Below are positions 43,234-55,415 of a stretch of 64,000 nt of DNA, in pieces. The stretch spans positions 204,672 to 268,671 of the forward strand of contig NZ_JQEI01000025.1 in NCBI RefSeq assembly GCF_000743355.1, in the 5' to 3' direction. Both the position numbers and the translations under genes were made by a program. Each line of letters begins with the position of its first letter. The stretch's first letter is position 1. Source of the DNA: Serratia sp. Ag1. GTDB lineage: Bacteria; Pseudomonadota; Gammaproteobacteria; Enterobacterales; Enterobacteriaceae. The notes beneath the pieces were generated by a model. The model did not search any database, was not told the DNA's origin, and saw only the letters and a program-made list of their open reading frames with translations.

Positions 43234-43255
43234 AGCTTATTGTGCACTCTTTGCA

Positions 43256-44224
43256 CTATTGTTGCAGTTCCTGCTCTGTGAACAAATCTGCAAACAATGC
43301 GGTGCTCAAATAGCGTTCACCTGATGAAGGCAGGATAACCACAATTGTTTTATCGGTAAAGCCTGCACTTTCCGAAAGTTTGACTGCGGCAGCAACTGCG
43401 GCACCGGATGAAATTCCTGCCAGAATGCCTTCTTCTTCCATCAGACGGCGCGCCATACTGATAGCTTCATCGTTGGAGACCTGCTCAACCCGATCAATCA
43501 GGCCGAGATCGAGGTTGCCAGGGATAAAACCTGCACCGATCCCCTGAATTTTGTGCGGGCCCGGTTTGATTTCAAGGCCTGCCAAGGCTTGGCTGATTAC
43601 CGGCGAATCCGTTGGTTCAACCGCTACGGTGGTGATGGCTTTACCTTTGGTGTTCTTGATAAAACGGCTGACGCCTGTCAGCGTCCCACCCGTGCCAACG
43701 CCTGCGATGAAGACATCAATTTCGCCATCGGTATCTGCCCATATCTCCGGGCCAGTGGTTTTTTCATGAATTTCCGGGTTGGCCGGATTACTGAACTGTT
43801 GCAACAGGACGTAGCGGTTCGGATCGGTCGCCACAATTTCTTCAGCTTTGGCGATCGCCCCTTTCATTCCCTTCGCACCTTCGGTCAGCACCAGATTGGC
43901 ACCCAGTGCTTTCAACAGTTTACGGCGTTCAATGCTCATGGTTTCCGGCATGGTCAGCGTCAACTTATAACCGCGTGCTGCCGCAACGAAAGCCAGGGCA
44001 ATACCGGTGTTACCGCTGGTGGGTTCCACCAATTCTTTACCGGCACTGAGAATACCGCGTTTTTCGGCATCCCAAATCATATTGGCACCGATGCGGCATT
44101 TGACGCTAAAACTCGGGTTGCGAGACTCAACTTTGGCGAGTATGCGCCCGTTGCCGATACGGTTCAGACGAACCAGCGGCGTATGGCCGATTGTTAATGA
44201 GTTGTCTTCATATATCTTGCTCAT
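43256..44224 (-). CDS. cysK: Cysteine synthase A (O-acetylserine sulfhydrylase A)
   Basis: A 322-residue PLP enzyme. The PLP lysine is Lys42 in FSVKCRIG; the substrate loop is [16 protein letters not shown] and the phosphate loop [14 protein letters not shown]. It makes cysteine from O-acetylserine and sulfide and can bind the SerA/CysE acetyltransferase tail. It lies downstream of cysZ and upstream of ptsH as in E. coli. Confidence 0.97.
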   Translation of the reverse strand: MSKIYEDNSLTIGHTPLVRLNRIGNGRILAKVESRNPSFSVKCRIGANMIWDAEKRGILSAGKELVEPTSGNTGIALAFVAAARGYKLTLTMPETMSIERRKLLKALGANLVLTEGAKGMKGAIAKAEEIVATDPNRYVLLQQFSNPANPEIHEKTTGPEIWADTDGEIDVFIAGVGTGGTLTGVSRFIKNTKGKAITTVAVEPTDSPVISQALAGLEIKPGPHKIQGIGAGFIPGNLDLGLIDRVEQVSNDEAISMARRLMEEEGILAGISSGAAVAAAVKLSESAGFTDKTIVVILPSSGERYLSTALFADLFTEQELQQ

Positions 44225-44336
44225 AGCCGTCCTTTAACTCTCTGAAAATGTAGGGAACATCGAAAGCATACGCTAACGGTTCGGGCAGGGAAGTAAGGAA
44301 TTGGTATATCTATATGTGATTCGAGAATAAGTTTTA

Positions 44337-44362
44337 TGCCCGTTATACCTCAAGCAACGAGT
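44337..44362. repeat. Degenerate end of the dispersed intergenic repeat
   Basis: TGCCCGTTATACCTCAAGCA in the cysZ-cysK spacer resembles the ACCCGTCATACTTCAAGTTG end seen at 23769 but has several changes. It is followed by ACGAG. Only one end is visible. Confidence 0.4.
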
Positions 44363-44415
44363 TTGTTGGTTTTGTGACTCGGCCCATCCGTGGGCCTCGT
44401 CTGCGTTATAGGCGT

Positions 44416-45177
44416 TCAGGAACGAACAAACTGCGGGCGATAACGATCTACCCACATGGCAGTAGCGCCGCAGACCGCGACTGGCAGGATCACCAGATTC
44501 AGGATTGGGATCATGGTGAACAAGCTGACTAACGCACCAAACTGCAGATTGTCAGTTTTATGTTGGCGCAGTGCGCGGCGCATGTCGGCAAAGCTGACTT
44601 TGTGATTATCAAACGGATAGTCACAATACTGAATTGCCAGCATCCAGGCACTGAACAGGAACCACAGTACCGGTGCCAGCGTCTGGCCGATACCCGGAAT
44701 AAAGTAGAGCACCAGTAATACTAGCGCACGCGGCAGGTAGTACATCAGCTTACGCCACTCGCGCCCCATAATGCGTGGAAGATCTTTCACAACGCCAAGG
44801 ATACCGTTATCCGGCAGCGGTTTTCCGGTCAGGCTGCCTTCAAGCTGTTCGGCCAGCAATCCACAGAAAGGGGCTGCGATCAGGTTGGTGAGGGTGCTGA
44901 ACAGGTAGCTGAATACCAGCAAGACAGAAATCACCGCCAATGGCCAGAGTAGATAGCCTAACCACTGGAGCCAATCGGGGACGTGGCTCATTATGCTTGG
45001 GATCCACACACCCAGTTTGCTGAATAACCACCAGAAGGCAGATCCCATCAGCAGCACGTTAACCAGTAACGGCAATACCACATAGCGTTTAATCCCAGGG
45101 CGTGAAATCAGGCGCCACCCTTCGGCAAAATAATGCAGGCCGCTGGAGGGTTTGGAAACAGGTTGCATATAGGACAT
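44416..45177 (-). CDS. cysZ: Sulfate transporter CysZ
   Basis: A 253-residue inner-membrane protein. Segments include [40 protein letters not shown] and [20 protein letters not shown]; the tail is charged. CysZ carries sulfate for cysteine synthesis without ATP. It precedes cysK on the same strand and is divergent from zipA, the E. coli order. Confidence 0.95.
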   Translation of the reverse strand: MSYMQPVSKPSSGLHYFAEGWRLISRPGIKRYVVLPLLVNVLLMGSAFWWLFSKLGVWIPSIMSHVPDWLQWLGYLLWPLAVISVLLVFSYLFSTLTNLIAAPFCGLLAEQLEGSLTGKPLPDNGILGVVKDLPRIMGREWRKLMYYLPRALVLLVLYFIPGIGQTLAPVLWFLFSAWMLAIQYCDYPFDNHKVSFADMRRALRQHKTDNLQFGALVSLFTMIPILNLVILPVAVCGATAMWVDRYRPQFVRS

Positions 45178-45398
45178 CTCTTAAGTTTATCTCTTTGTCT
45201 GAACAGGCTTCCCTATCATATCGGTATGATTTTCTACTGACTAGGGGATTTCTGGCGTAAAAAGCAGCAAAAAAATGCAGTATAATCATCTTTATTGGCA
45301 TAAAGTTCAGCACGGACTTGCACTTGGGCGTGTAGGCAAATAGAGTTAAGAGAGAATGTTTGCCGCGGTGGCAATGTATTGGAACAACAGAGATAGCA

Positions 45399-46346
45399 AT
45401 GATGCAGGATTTGCGTCTGATATTAATCGTTGTTGGCGCGATCGCCATAATAGCGTTGTTATTGCATGGTCTTTGGACCAGCCGCAAGGAACGCTCGTCG
45501 ATTTTTCGCGATCGCCCAGCCAAGCGTTCGAAAAAAGAACGTGAACCTACTCCATTCAACGAACCTACTGAAGGTGTGGGTGAGGTTCGTATTCGCTCCT
45601 CTCATCCTCAGGACGAGCCATCATTGGGCCATTTTGGGGCTGTACGCGAAGAACCCCGGGTTGCGCCGAAACCTGTTTCTGCCCCTCAGCCAACTCCTCT
45701 TGCCGAACGGTCGGATTATGACGATATCCTGCTGGATAACTACGCGCAGGATGAAGAAGAAGACAACGTGCAGCCGCAATCAGCACCACGTGTTGACGTT
45801 GAGGATGTCCCCCCAACGCGGGTGGCGCAGGCTGCAGCCCAGCATAGCGAACCAGAGCAGCAACCTGATCCGGAAGTGAAGCAGCAGCCGACAGAACAAG
45901 AGCCACTCAAACCGGTGAAACTGAAAGAAACCGTTCTGGTGTTGCACGTAGCGGCGCACCAAGGGGGTGTGATTGGTGGCGAAGTGCTGCTGCAAAGCGT
46001 CTTGCAGGCTGGTTTCCAGTTTGGTGAGATGGGTATTTTCCACCGTCATATCAGCCCGGCAGGCAGTGGCCCGGTGTTGTTCAGCTTGGCTAACATGGTC
46101 AAACCAGGGTCATTTGATCCTGAAATGATGTCTGATTTCTCTACGCCAGGTGTGTCAATCTTTATGATGGTGCCGTCTTATGGCGACGCCAACCAGAATT
46201 TCAAGCTGATGCTGCAATCGGCCCAACGCATTGCCGACGATGTCGGTGGCGTAGTGCTGGATGACGAACGTCGTATGATGACGCCGCAGAAGCTGGAAAC
46301 CTACAAAGCGCGCATTCGCGAAGTGTTGGAAAATAAACACGCCTGA
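45399..46346 (+). CDS. zipA: Cell division protein ZipA
   Basis: A 315-residue division protein that tethers FtsZ to the inner membrane. N-terminal anchor [20 protein letters not shown] (residues 1-20), a basic patch ([19 protein letters not shown]), a long Pro/Gln/Glu-rich linker, and the C-terminal FtsZ-binding domain from about residue 180 ([20 protein letters not shown] onward). The start is ATG 45399, matching E. coli; the frame from 45360 is longer but unlikely. Confidence 0.96.
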   Translation: MMQDLRLILIVVGAIAIIALLLHGLWTSRKERSSIFRDRPAKRSKKEREPTPFNEPTEGVGEVRIRSSHPQDEPSLGHFGAVREEPRVAPKPVSAPQPTPLAERSDYDDILLDNYAQDEEEDNVQPQSAPRVDVEDVPPTRVAQAAAQHSEPEQQPDPEVKQQPTEQEPLKPVKLKETVLVLHVAAHQGGVIGGEVLLQSVLQAGFQFGEMGIFHRHISPAGSGPVLFSLANMVKPGSFDPEMMSDFSTPGVSIFMMVPSYGDANQNFKLMLQSAQRIADDVGGVVLDDERRMMTPQKLETYKARIREVLENKHA

Positions 46347-46382
46347 GCGGTGTAAAACCGCGCTGAACACTCTGTAATCTCT

Positions 46383-46406
46383 AACCCCCGCCAGCCGGGG
46401 GTTTTT
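46383..46406 (+). terminator. zipA terminator
   Basis: AACCCCC at 46383-46389 and GGGGGTT at 46397-46403 form a stem followed by TTTC. It lies 36 bases after zipA and 20 before ligA, so ligA probably has its own promoter or depends on read-through. Confidence 0.8.
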
Positions 46407-46422
46407 CATCTTTCGATGGTGA

Positions 46423-48446
<2,024 letters not shown>

Positions 48447-48447
<1 letters not shown>

Positions 48448-48662
48448 TGGAAAAAGAGAACCTGCTTGAAATCGCCAACACCGTAATGCCTTTTGGTAAA
48501 TATCAAGGGCGGGTGTTAATCGATCTGCCAGAGGAGTACCTGCTGTGGTTTGCCCGTAAGGGGGAATTCCCAAACGGCAAACTGGGTAGTCTGATGGAAA
48601 TGACATTGGCGATTAAAATTGAAGGGCTTGACCACCTGGTCAAGCTACTAAAGAAGAGTTGA
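48447..48662 (+). CDS. ypeB: DUF3820 family protein (YpeB-like)
   Basis: A 71-residue protein with the DUF3820 pattern MPFGKYQGRVLIDLPEEYLL and WFARKGEFPNGKLG. Function unknown; some relatives are linked to putative exonuclease-like quorum proteins. The ATG overlaps the ligA stop by one base, so it is translated together with ligA, as in E. coli. Confidence 0.9.
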
Positions 48663-48689
48663 ACCAGTGGGCGCGGGCGGCCCAGCGGA

Positions 48690-49697
48690 TTATTTCTGTG
48701 ACGCCTCGGCGCCCAGCACCGTCGGTTTTTGCTGCTGTTGCCGCTGATAACGCTTTGCCAGCACCGCGCAGGCCATCAACTGTATCTGGTGGAAAATCAT
48801 CAAGGGCAATACCATGATGCCCACGGTGGCCGCCGGGAACAGAATGTTGGCCATCGGGATACCATTAGCCAGGCTTTTCTTTGAACCACAAAACACAATG
48901 GTGATCTCGTCTTGCTTGTTAAAGCCGAGCCAGCGCGCCATGTAAGTATTCACTATCAGCACCAGTGTCAGCAATATGATGCTGACCACTACGATAAACA
49001 CCAGCGAGCCAGCCCCGACCTGGTGCCAGATGCCGTGAGTGACCGCTTCACCAAAGGCGGTGTAAACCACTAACAGAATGGAGGTCTGATCGGTTTTGCC
49101 AATCAACTTACGGTGACGTTCGACCCATTTGCCAATCAACGGGCGTGACAGATGCCCAGCGATAAATGGCACCAGCAGTTGCAGCACAATAGTGCCGACC
49201 TGCTGCAGGCCACCGGTATCGCCATGCACATCCATCAACAAACCCACTAACAGCGGCGAAACGAAAATCCCCAGCAGGCTGGAAGCCGACGCACTGCATA
49301 CCGCCGCCGCAACGTTTCCGCCAGCCAGTGAGGTAAAAGCAATAGCGGATTGCACCGTGGCGGGCAGAATGCACAGGTAAATAAAGCCGGTGTACAGCTC
49401 AGGACTGACGTTAACCGGTGACCACCATTTAAACAGCACCCCCAGTATCGGAAAAATGATGAACGTGCTGCACATCACCCACAGATGCAAACGCCAGTTA
49501 TTACTGCCAGCCAGAATGGCTTCGCGAGAAAGTTTGGCTCCGTGCATAAAGAACAACAGAGCGATGGCTGCAACGGTGAGCCCGTGGAGCCAACCGACGA
49601 ACTCGCCGCGTGCAGGGAAAAACGAAGCTAACAGCACCGTGGCAATCAGCGTCAGGGTAAAGCGGTCAGGAAGAAATCTCATTGGTAACTGACTCAC
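48690..49697 (-). CDS. yfeH: Bile acid:sodium symporter family transporter YfeH
   Basis: A 335-residue membrane protein with about ten segments. Marks of the SBF-like family are FMHGAKLSREAILAGSNNWR, CILPATVQSAIAFTSLAGGN and VFCGSKKSLANGIPMANILF. The natural substrate is not known. Divergent from the LysR gene yfeR at 49780, the same pairing as in E. coli. Confidence 0.93.
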   Translation of the reverse strand: MSQLPMRFLPDRFTLTLIATVLLASFFPARGEFVGWLHGLTVAAIALLFFMHGAKLSREAILAGSNNWRLHLWVMCSTFIIFPILGVLFKWWSPVNVSPELYTGFIYLCILPATVQSAIAFTSLAGGNVAAAVCSASASSLLGIFVSPLLVGLLMDVHGDTGGLQQVGTIVLQLLVPFIAGHLSRPLIGKWVERHRKLIGKTDQTSILLVVYTAFGEAVTHGIWHQVGAGSLVFIVVVSIILLTLVLIVNTYMARWLGFNKQDEITIVFCGSKKSLANGIPMANILFPAATVGIMVLPLMIFHQIQLMACAVLAKRYQRQQQQKPTVLGAEASQK

Positions 49698-49779
49698 AGA
49701 AGAAATCGATACGGCTATTTTCCCGCGGCAAGATATAATAATAAAATTGATTTATTTAATTAATTTATGAAAAAAATGC

Positions 49780-50700
49780 ATGAACTACTCACTCAAGCAA
49801 CTCCGGGTTTTTGCCACTATCGCTCGTCATGGCAGTTTCAGTCGTGCAGGGGAAGTCTTGGGGCTGACGCAGTCGGCGGTCAGCCACAGTATTAAAGAAT
49901 TGGAGGCCGAAGTGGGCGTGCGCCTGCTGGATCGCACCACCCGTGAGGTCGTCCTGACCGATGCGGGCTTACGTTTGGCCAACCGCGTTGAGCGCTTGCT
50001 GGATGAATTACAATCTGCCCTGCTGGATGCGCGTAGTTTTGGCATGCAGCGCAGCGGCACGGTGCGGGTGGCTTCCAGCCAAACCATTTCCGCCCATCTG
50101 ATGCCGCAGTGTATCGCCGCTGGTGAACAACAGTATCCCGAGATCCGCATTGTGCTGCGCGATCAATCGCAGCAGCAGGTGCTGACAAGTATCCGTAACG
50201 CCGAAGTGGATTTCGGCATCGTGGTTGATCCGATTCAGGCGGTGGATCTGGATTGCGAAGCCATACTCCATGAACCCTTTTTGCTGTTGTGCCGCAACGA
50301 TCATCCTTTTGCGACGCAACCTGAAGTGCAATGGGCCGCGCTTAACGGCTGCCGGTTAGTGCTACAGGACTATGCTTCCGGCAGTCGCCCCTTGATCGAC
50401 AACGCATTGCGCCAGCAAGGGGTTGAGGCACCGGTAGTACAAGAGATAGGCCACCCGGCTACGCTGTTCCCGATGGTTACGGCGGGTATCGGCATCAGCA
50501 TTTTCCCGGCATTGGCGCTCCCCTTGCCAGAAGGAGGGCAACTCAAAGTGCGGCGGTTAATGCCGGAGATTAATCGTGCGCTGATGCTGGTCCGGCGCAA
50601 AAATCGTTCACTGACGCCAGCGGCGGAGGTGATATGGCAGGTGGTGCGCCAGCAGGCGGAGCGATTACAGCAGCAGCGCCAGCAACAGGCCGAGTATTAG
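49780..50700 (+). CDS. yfeR: LysR family transcriptional regulator YfeR
   Basis: A 306-residue LysR protein. The winged helix-turn-helix is residues 1-60 ([40 protein letters not shown]). The effector domain begins near residue 90 ([17 protein letters not shown]). It probably controls the divergent yfeH gene; in Salmonella the homologue responds to osmolarity. 82 bp, AT-rich, separate the two starts. Confidence 0.93.
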   Translation: MNYSLKQLRVFATIARHGSFSRAGEVLGLTQSAVSHSIKELEAEVGVRLLDRTTREVVLTDAGLRLANRVERLLDELQSALLDARSFGMQRSGTVRVASSQTISAHLMPQCIAAGEQQYPEIRIVLRDQSQQQVLTSIRNAEVDFGIVVDPIQAVDLDCEAILHEPFLLLCRNDHPFATQPEVQWAALNGCRLVLQDYASGSRPLIDNALRQQGVEAPVVQEIGHPATLFPMVTAGIGISIFPALALPLPEGGQLKVRRLMPEINRALMLVRRKNRSLTPAAEVIWQVVRQQAERLQQQRQQQAEY

Positions 50701-50837
50701 CTTGGGCTTAACTCGGCCTTATTCCCTTGCCTGGTCATTAAGTGAGACAACTGGCCATAACTTCCGCTTTACATCCCTAACTGTTTGATTTATTGGTATC
50801 AGGATTGGTAATTCTTTAATACTCATGGGATGGGACA

Positions 50838-52433
50838 ATGCAGAGAAAGATCGTCAAGATGACGCTGGGCCTGTTGGCACTGGCGGTAGTGGGGAGTGTG
50901 CAGGCTAACACGCTGGTTTTCTGTTCAGAGAGTTCTCCTGAAGGTTTTAACCCACAATTGTTTACCTCTGGCCCGACCGTGGATGCCAGTGCTGCAGCGA
51001 TTTATAACCGACTGGTGGATTTCAAGACCGGCACTGTTGAACTGCAGCCAAGCTTGGCGGAGCGTTGGGAAGTGAGTGAAGATGGCAAGAATTACACCTT
51101 TTACCTGCGTAAAGGCGTGAAGTTCCAGAGCAATAAATATTTCACGCCGACCCGCGATTTCAACGCCGACGACGTGATCTTCTCTTTTATGCGCCAGAAA
51201 GACGCGAATAACCCTTACCACAAGGTATCCAACGGCGCTTATACCAACTTTGAGTCGATGGAGTTTGGTTCGCTGATCGACAAGATCGTCAAAGTGGACG
51301 ATCACACCGTGCGTTTTGAGCTTTCACGTGCAGAAGCGCCATTTGTCGCCGATCTGGGCATGTATTTTGCCACTATTCTCTCGGCGGAATATGCCGATGT
51401 GATGTTAAAGGCTGGCACACCACAACGGGTGGATAACGATCCGATTGGTACGGGGCCATTCCAACTGATGCAATATCAGAAAGATGCCAAGATCCTCTAT
51501 AAAGCCTTTGATCAGTATTGGGAAGGCAGGCCAAAAATCGATCGGCTAGTGTATTCCATTACGCCCGATGCGGCGGTGCGTTACGCTAAGTTGCAAAAGA
51601 ACGAGTGCCAGGTCATGCCGTTCCCGAATCCAGCCGATTTGACGCGTATGCGTGCAGATAAAGATATTCAGGTGATGGAGAAATCAGGCTTGAATATCGG
51701 TTTTCTGGCGTTTAACACCCAGAAAAAACCGCTGGATAACGTGAAAGTGCGTCAGGCATTGGCAATGGCAGTGAACCGACCGGCAATCATCGAAGCCGTG
51801 TTCCACGGGGCGGGCCAACAGGCGAAGAACCTGCTGCCGCCAACCCAATGGGGTAACAATGCCAGCATTGAAGATTATGCTTACGCACCAGAGAAGGCGA
51901 AGCAACTGCTGCAAGAAGCGGGCTTGGCTGAGGGATTTGCTATCGACTTATGGGCAATGCCGGTACAGCGGCCTTATAACCCGAACGCTAAACGGATGGC
52001 GGAGATGATCCAGGCGGACTGGGCCAAGATTGGCGTTCAGGCCAAAATTGTCACGTTTGAATGGGGCGAGTATCTGCAGCGGGTGAAGGATGGTGAGCAC
52101 CAGGCGGCGCTGATGGGCTGGACAACCGCTAATGGCGATCCTGATAACTTTTTCGGCCCGCTGTTCACCTGTACTTCCGCCAATGGTGGTTCAAACTCGG
52201 CCAAGTGGTGCTATAAGCCATTTGACGAACTGATTGCCAAGGCGCGTGAAGAGAATGACCATCAAAAACGCGTGGCGATGTACGAACAGGCGCAGGTGAT
52301 AATGCATGAACAAATGCCTGCGTTGATGATTGCCCATTCCACTATTTTTGAGCCGGTGCGTAAAGAAGTGAAGGGCTACGAGATCGACCCGTTCGGTAAG
52401 CATATCTTCAAGCAGGTTTCGCTGGAGAAGTGA
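50838..52433 (+). CDS. DppA-like dipeptide-binding periplasmic protein
   Basis: A 531-residue family 5 binding protein very close in wording to E. coli DppA: CSESSPEGFNPQLFTSG near the mature N-terminus, YAKLQKNECQVMPFPNPADL, IDLWAMPVQRPYNPNAKRMA and AHSTIFEPVRKEVKGYEIDP. The signal peptide ends near GSVQA. No permease or ATPase genes are adjacent, so it is either a stand-alone paralogue feeding Dpp or a displaced binding protein. A hairpin terminator follows. Dipeptide or haem binding is possible from the family; not determined. Confidence 0.9.
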   Translation: MQRKIVKMTLGLLALAVVGSVQANTLVFCSESSPEGFNPQLFTSGPTVDASAAAIYNRLVDFKTGTVELQPSLAERWEVSEDGKNYTFYLRKGVKFQSNKYFTPTRDFNADDVIFSFMRQKDANNPYHKVSNGAYTNFESMEFGSLIDKIVKVDDHTVRFELSRAEAPFVADLGMYFATILSAEYADVMLKAGTPQRVDNDPIGTGPFQLMQYQKDAKILYKAFDQYWEGRPKIDRLVYSITPDAAVRYAKLQKNECQVMPFPNPADLTRMRADKDIQVMEKSGLNIGFLAFNTQKKPLDNVKVRQALAMAVNRPAIIEAVFHGAGQQAKNLLPPTQWGNNASIEDYAYAPEKAKQLLQEAGLAEGFAIDLWAMPVQRPYNPNAKRMAEMIQADWAKIGVQAKIVTFEWGEYLQRVKDGEHQAALMGWTTANGDPDNFFGPLFTCTSANGGSNSAKWCYKPFDELIAKAREENDHQKRVAMYEQAQVIMHEQMPALMIAHSTIFEPVRKEVKGYEIDPFGKHIFKQVSLEK

Positions 52434-52455
52434 GGGCGGTGCTCTCTTTTAATTT

Positions 52456-52477
52456 CAGGGGCCAATTAAGGCCCCTG
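52456..52477. terminator. Bidirectional terminator after the DppA-like gene
   Basis: CAGGGGCC at 52456-52463 pairs with GGCCCCTG at 52470-52477, with an AATTAA loop. A T-rich tract precedes it, so it also serves the convergent gene at 52497 on the minus strand. Confidence 0.75.
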
Positions 52478-52496
52478 ATTGCTGAAACCGGCTGAA

Positions 52497-53771
52497 TCAA
52501 TCGATATTATGCAACTGCCACTCCCCAGCGAGAATAGGATCCAGCAGGAAGAAAGGCATCAACTCACGCCACTCGTGGTTTTTCACCGCCGTAGCGTATT
52601 GGCACAACCGATTCCCCTGTTTGTCCAGCACTTCCCACTGTTGCAATTCACCGTCTGCCTTCTGGCTGGCAACGCCAGCTAACTGATAGCTGGCATTACT
52701 TCCAACGTGGAATTTGTTTGTCTGCCAGCGGATCGGCGCATGCGATGGAAAAGGATGAGCCTGGTGGAAACCAAACAGATCGTCATGGCTGAGTAAACTC
52801 TGCCTGACGGTAGGCCAAAGATGCTGGCGCAGAAAATACTGATCGACAAAGCGGCGATGGTTGTCCTGCTGGCTTAAGTATTCACGGGTCTGATTGATGA
52901 TTGAGGGCAGATTAGGGTTGTGACAACCTCCCCACATGCCTGCTAGCAGCAGCTCCGTGTGGGTAAAGTAATCCCGCATATGGTGATACCAGTAACCGCT
53001 TTGCAGCCAGGCGGCTACAGCGGCCTGCTCCCGCTCAGAAAGCAACGAATCCGCATCTCGGATCAGGTAACGTTTGACGGTTGGGTCATCCAACACCAGG
53101 AAGCGCCACATCAGTGGTGGGATATTCTGATGCAGTTCTCCTTCAACCTTGATCACTTTGGCTCCTGCATCACGCAAACGCTGTTGCACGTCTTGGGGCA
53201 CGGTGTCATCCAGATAAAAACGGCAATGCCAGTCTGGGAACAACGCTTTGCTCACCTTGGCGTTCATCACCGCGCTCTCGCAGTAACGTACCAGAGAACC
53301 AAACAGAGTGAAGGCGATGGCATTTTCTTCCGGGTTATGTGGATTAAATGCCGGTGGACGAGGTGTGGGGAGTGGGTAGGCTTGGCTGCTACCAAATTTC
53401 CGATCGCCTTGTTCCAGCGACATCAAACCGAAACGCCGAACTTCATCAGGGCGGTTTAACCAGCCGCAAACTTCTGTCAGACCATCGATCATGGTGGCAG
53501 GGAGTTGTTCCAACGGTTGGCTTTGCAGCAGTTTTTTATACGTTTTATAGGCTTTCTCATAGTCCCCTGTACGCATCAGGCACAAGGCATAGCTGGAGAT
53601 CACGTCGGCATTACGTGGCACCAGACGGAGCGTAGCTTCAGCAACCGCTTTACCTGCGGCATAGTCATTAATAGCAATAGCATCGCGGTACTGTTGTGCA
53701 AGCGCATTAAGACGCTGTTCTTGCGAAGTATGAGGTGGAGAGGTTGAACTATTCTTCTGAAATGGCCGCAT
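52497..53771 (-). CDS. TPR-containing, glycosyltransferase-like protein
   Basis: A 424-residue protein I do not recognise by name. Residues about 25-140 look like tetratricopeptide helices (AQQYRDAIAINDYAAGKAVA, ADVISSYALCLMRTGDYEKA and YKTYKKLLQ). The rest resembles an A-type glycosyltransferase: strands and helices around DWHCRFYLDDTVPQDVQQ, then YLIRDADSLLSEREQAAV, where the D-x-D is a candidate metal/nucleotide-sugar site. There is no signal peptide, so it would be cytoplasmic. ATG 53771 is preferred over the frame start at 53810, which runs into a repeat-like sequence. A surface-polysaccharide or protein-glycosylation role is conceivable given the adhesin genes nearby but is not shown. 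Confidence 0.6.
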   Translation of the reverse strand: MRPFQKNSSTSPPHTSQEQRLNALAQQYRDAIAINDYAAGKAVAEATLRLVPRNADVISSYALCLMRTGDYEKAYKTYKKLLQSQPLEQLPATMIDGLTEVCGWLNRPDEVRRFGLMSLEQGDRKFGSSQAYPLPTPRPPAFNPHNPEENAIAFTLFGSLVRYCESAVMNAKVSKALFPDWHCRFYLDDTVPQDVQQRLRDAGAKVIKVEGELHQNIPPLMWRFLVLDDPTVKRYLIRDADSLLSEREQAAVAAWLQSGYWYHHMRDYFTHTELLLAGMWGGCHNPNLPSIINQTREYLSQQDNHRRFVDQYFLRQHLWPTVRQSLLSHDDLFGFHQAHPFPSHAPIRWQTNKFHVGSNASYQLAGVASQKADGELQQWEVLDKQGNRLCQYATAVKNHEWRELMPFFLLDPILAGEWQLHNID

Positions 53772-53800
53772 AAATAAGGTTACCTTAAACTTATGACATA

Positions 53801-53821
53801 TGCCTGTCATACTTAAAGTTG
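53801..53821. repeat. Degenerate end of the dispersed intergenic repeat
   Basis: TGCCTGTCATACTTAAAGTT in the spacer before the TPR gene resembles the ACCCGTCATACTTCAAGTTG end with a few changes. It is followed by an AT-rich tract. Confidence 0.45.
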
Positions 53822-54812
53822 AAATATGACCAGTATATCAATGAAATAAACGGAATGACATTTCTGCTGCTAGAGAGGTAATTAAGGGAATCCCTCAAGC
53901 TTTAATCTATTACTCTGATAATAATCAAGGTTCTGTAATCTGTCTGAAAGAACATGATGTTATGAGTTGAGTTATACTATACCAAAAAATAACTCGAGTT
54001 GCTTGCTGCGGCCCTGTAGAGGTGAGTAACGTAACCCACATCCAAGCAACTTGAAGTATGATGGGTAGACCATAAGCAACGTGTTGATGGGTAATGTGGT
54101 ATAGGTTTAAAGAGCGAGAGGGTGAAAGTTGACCACCAGAGTTGAGTATGTTCTTGTTGACTGTTTGTTTAGCTGAGTAGGCGTATGCTTCATCACGTAA
54201 GCTATTTTAGATAGCGCAAATCACATCTTCAATTCGTAACTGGATATTTCAAATTAGGATTTTTCCTGTTCAGTTGCCTATTATCTTATTGCGATTGCGT
54301 ATAGCCTGTCTTTCCCTGATTTTCTGTTAAGATTTTTCTTACAGATAAACCAATGGGTTACAGATTTCTATACAAAAAATCGCCGTATTCTATTTTTTTC
54401 TTATTAGGTTTCATGTATTCTTTTCTTAAGATAATCCTTAGTTGCTTGCTTTTTAAGAATTATCTTACATGATGGTTGCATGGAGTCTTATCTCAAATCC
54501 TGTCTGGGAGAAGTAAAGTTCTCTCTTACGAAAGTATGATAGTCACCAGTAACCCAAATTGAACTAATCAAATGTAAGACCTGCTAATAAAGAAGACGAT
54601 AAATGGATTTTTAGTCATTACTTATCACTCTCCTCATCAGCGGTTTTCTTTATCTTATTGTATTTAATGATTTTTAATCTCATCGAAGAATGTTGGGCAA
54701 GGTAGACACATAAGTGTTGAAAACTTGATAACTCAAGTGAGTGAAGGTTGTTAGACCCCCTATAGTTTCAAATGTATAGGGTATATGGACGTAGTACTAA
54801 CAGGATTGTGTG
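53822..54812. other. AT-rich spacer upstream of the LuxR-type regulator
   Basis: About 1 kb without a convincing gene. It is strikingly AT-rich compared with the core genes and contains one full dispersed repeat (53982-54067). Such composition is typical of H-NS-bound promoter regions in enterobacteria; no specific promoter or RNA gene was identified. Confidence 0.55.
53982..54067. repeat. Full copy of the dispersed intergenic repeat
   Basis: An element of about 86 bp whose ends are AAATAACTCGAGTTGCTTG (from about 53987) and CAAGCAACTTGAAGTATGAT (54043-54062), inverted relative to each other. The centre (CTGCGGCCCTG...) differs from the copy at 11962, so the ends are the conserved part. It is intergenic, in an AT-rich spacer. 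Confidence 0.75.
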
Positions 54813-55415
54813 ATGAAAGTGTTATACTTGGGCGAAAAGAATATCGGCAGTTTAGGCATTATCCGCATCATTGAGACCAGTTACCCAGAATCATCAATTA
54901 TTCTAAAAGGTGTGGAAGAGTGCGCCAATACCGTGCTATCTGAACCTTATGATATTTGTATTATTGATGGGAAAAAGCTTGATACACAACCAGTTGAGAG
55001 TTTCAAAAAATTGGTTTTAAGGTCTGATGTCCCGGTTCTTGTTCTGGCAAAGAAAGATCAGTCGCTGCACAAATTCCTTAATCATTTAAGTAATGTGCGC
55101 GGAGTCATTGAGTATGAAAGTGGCGTGGATTTTTTTCTTAATGCGATAAACATGGTGCTGTCTGGCGGATATTGTTATTCCTGGGATATTTATAGCCTGA
55201 AGAATGACAATTCAGAATTCTTTAATGAAGAGTATTTTGAGTCTGTTGGTTTGACAAGGCGAGAGATGGAAATCTTGAGGATGTACCTTGATGGTGCAAC
55301 GAATAAAGAAATCTCAATTAAACTGTCACGGAGCCAGAAAACCATCAGTGCACACAAGTCTAATATATTGCGCAAGATTGGTACCAAGCGCTTGCCTATT
55401 AGCATATCACATTAG
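54813..55415 (+). CDS. LuxR-type regulator with receiver-like N-terminus
   Basis: A 200-residue regulator. The N-terminal 120 residues look like a receiver domain: Asp52 (ICIIDGKK) sits at the usual phosphorylation position, but the acidic pair after the first strand is missing (LYLGEKN), so it may be a pseudo-receiver. The C-terminal GerE-type helix-turn-helix is LTRREMEILRMYLDGATNKE followed by ISIKLSRSQKTISAHKSNIL; the protein ends soon after, at GTKRLPISISH. RcsB-like and fimbrial regulators share this layout. AT-rich spacers flank it on both sides. The next gene downstream is the giant adhesin, a plausible target, by position only. The start is ATG 54813. Confidence 0.85.
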   Translation: MKVLYLGEKNIGSLGIIRIIETSYPESSIILKGVEECANTVLSEPYDICIIDGKKLDTQPVESFKKLVLRSDVPVLVLAKKDQSLHKFLNHLSNVRGVIEYESGVDFFLNAINMVLSGGYCYSWDIYSLKNDNSEFFNEEYFESVGLTRREMEILRMYLDGATNKEISIKLSRSQKTISAHKSNILRKIGTKRLPISISH

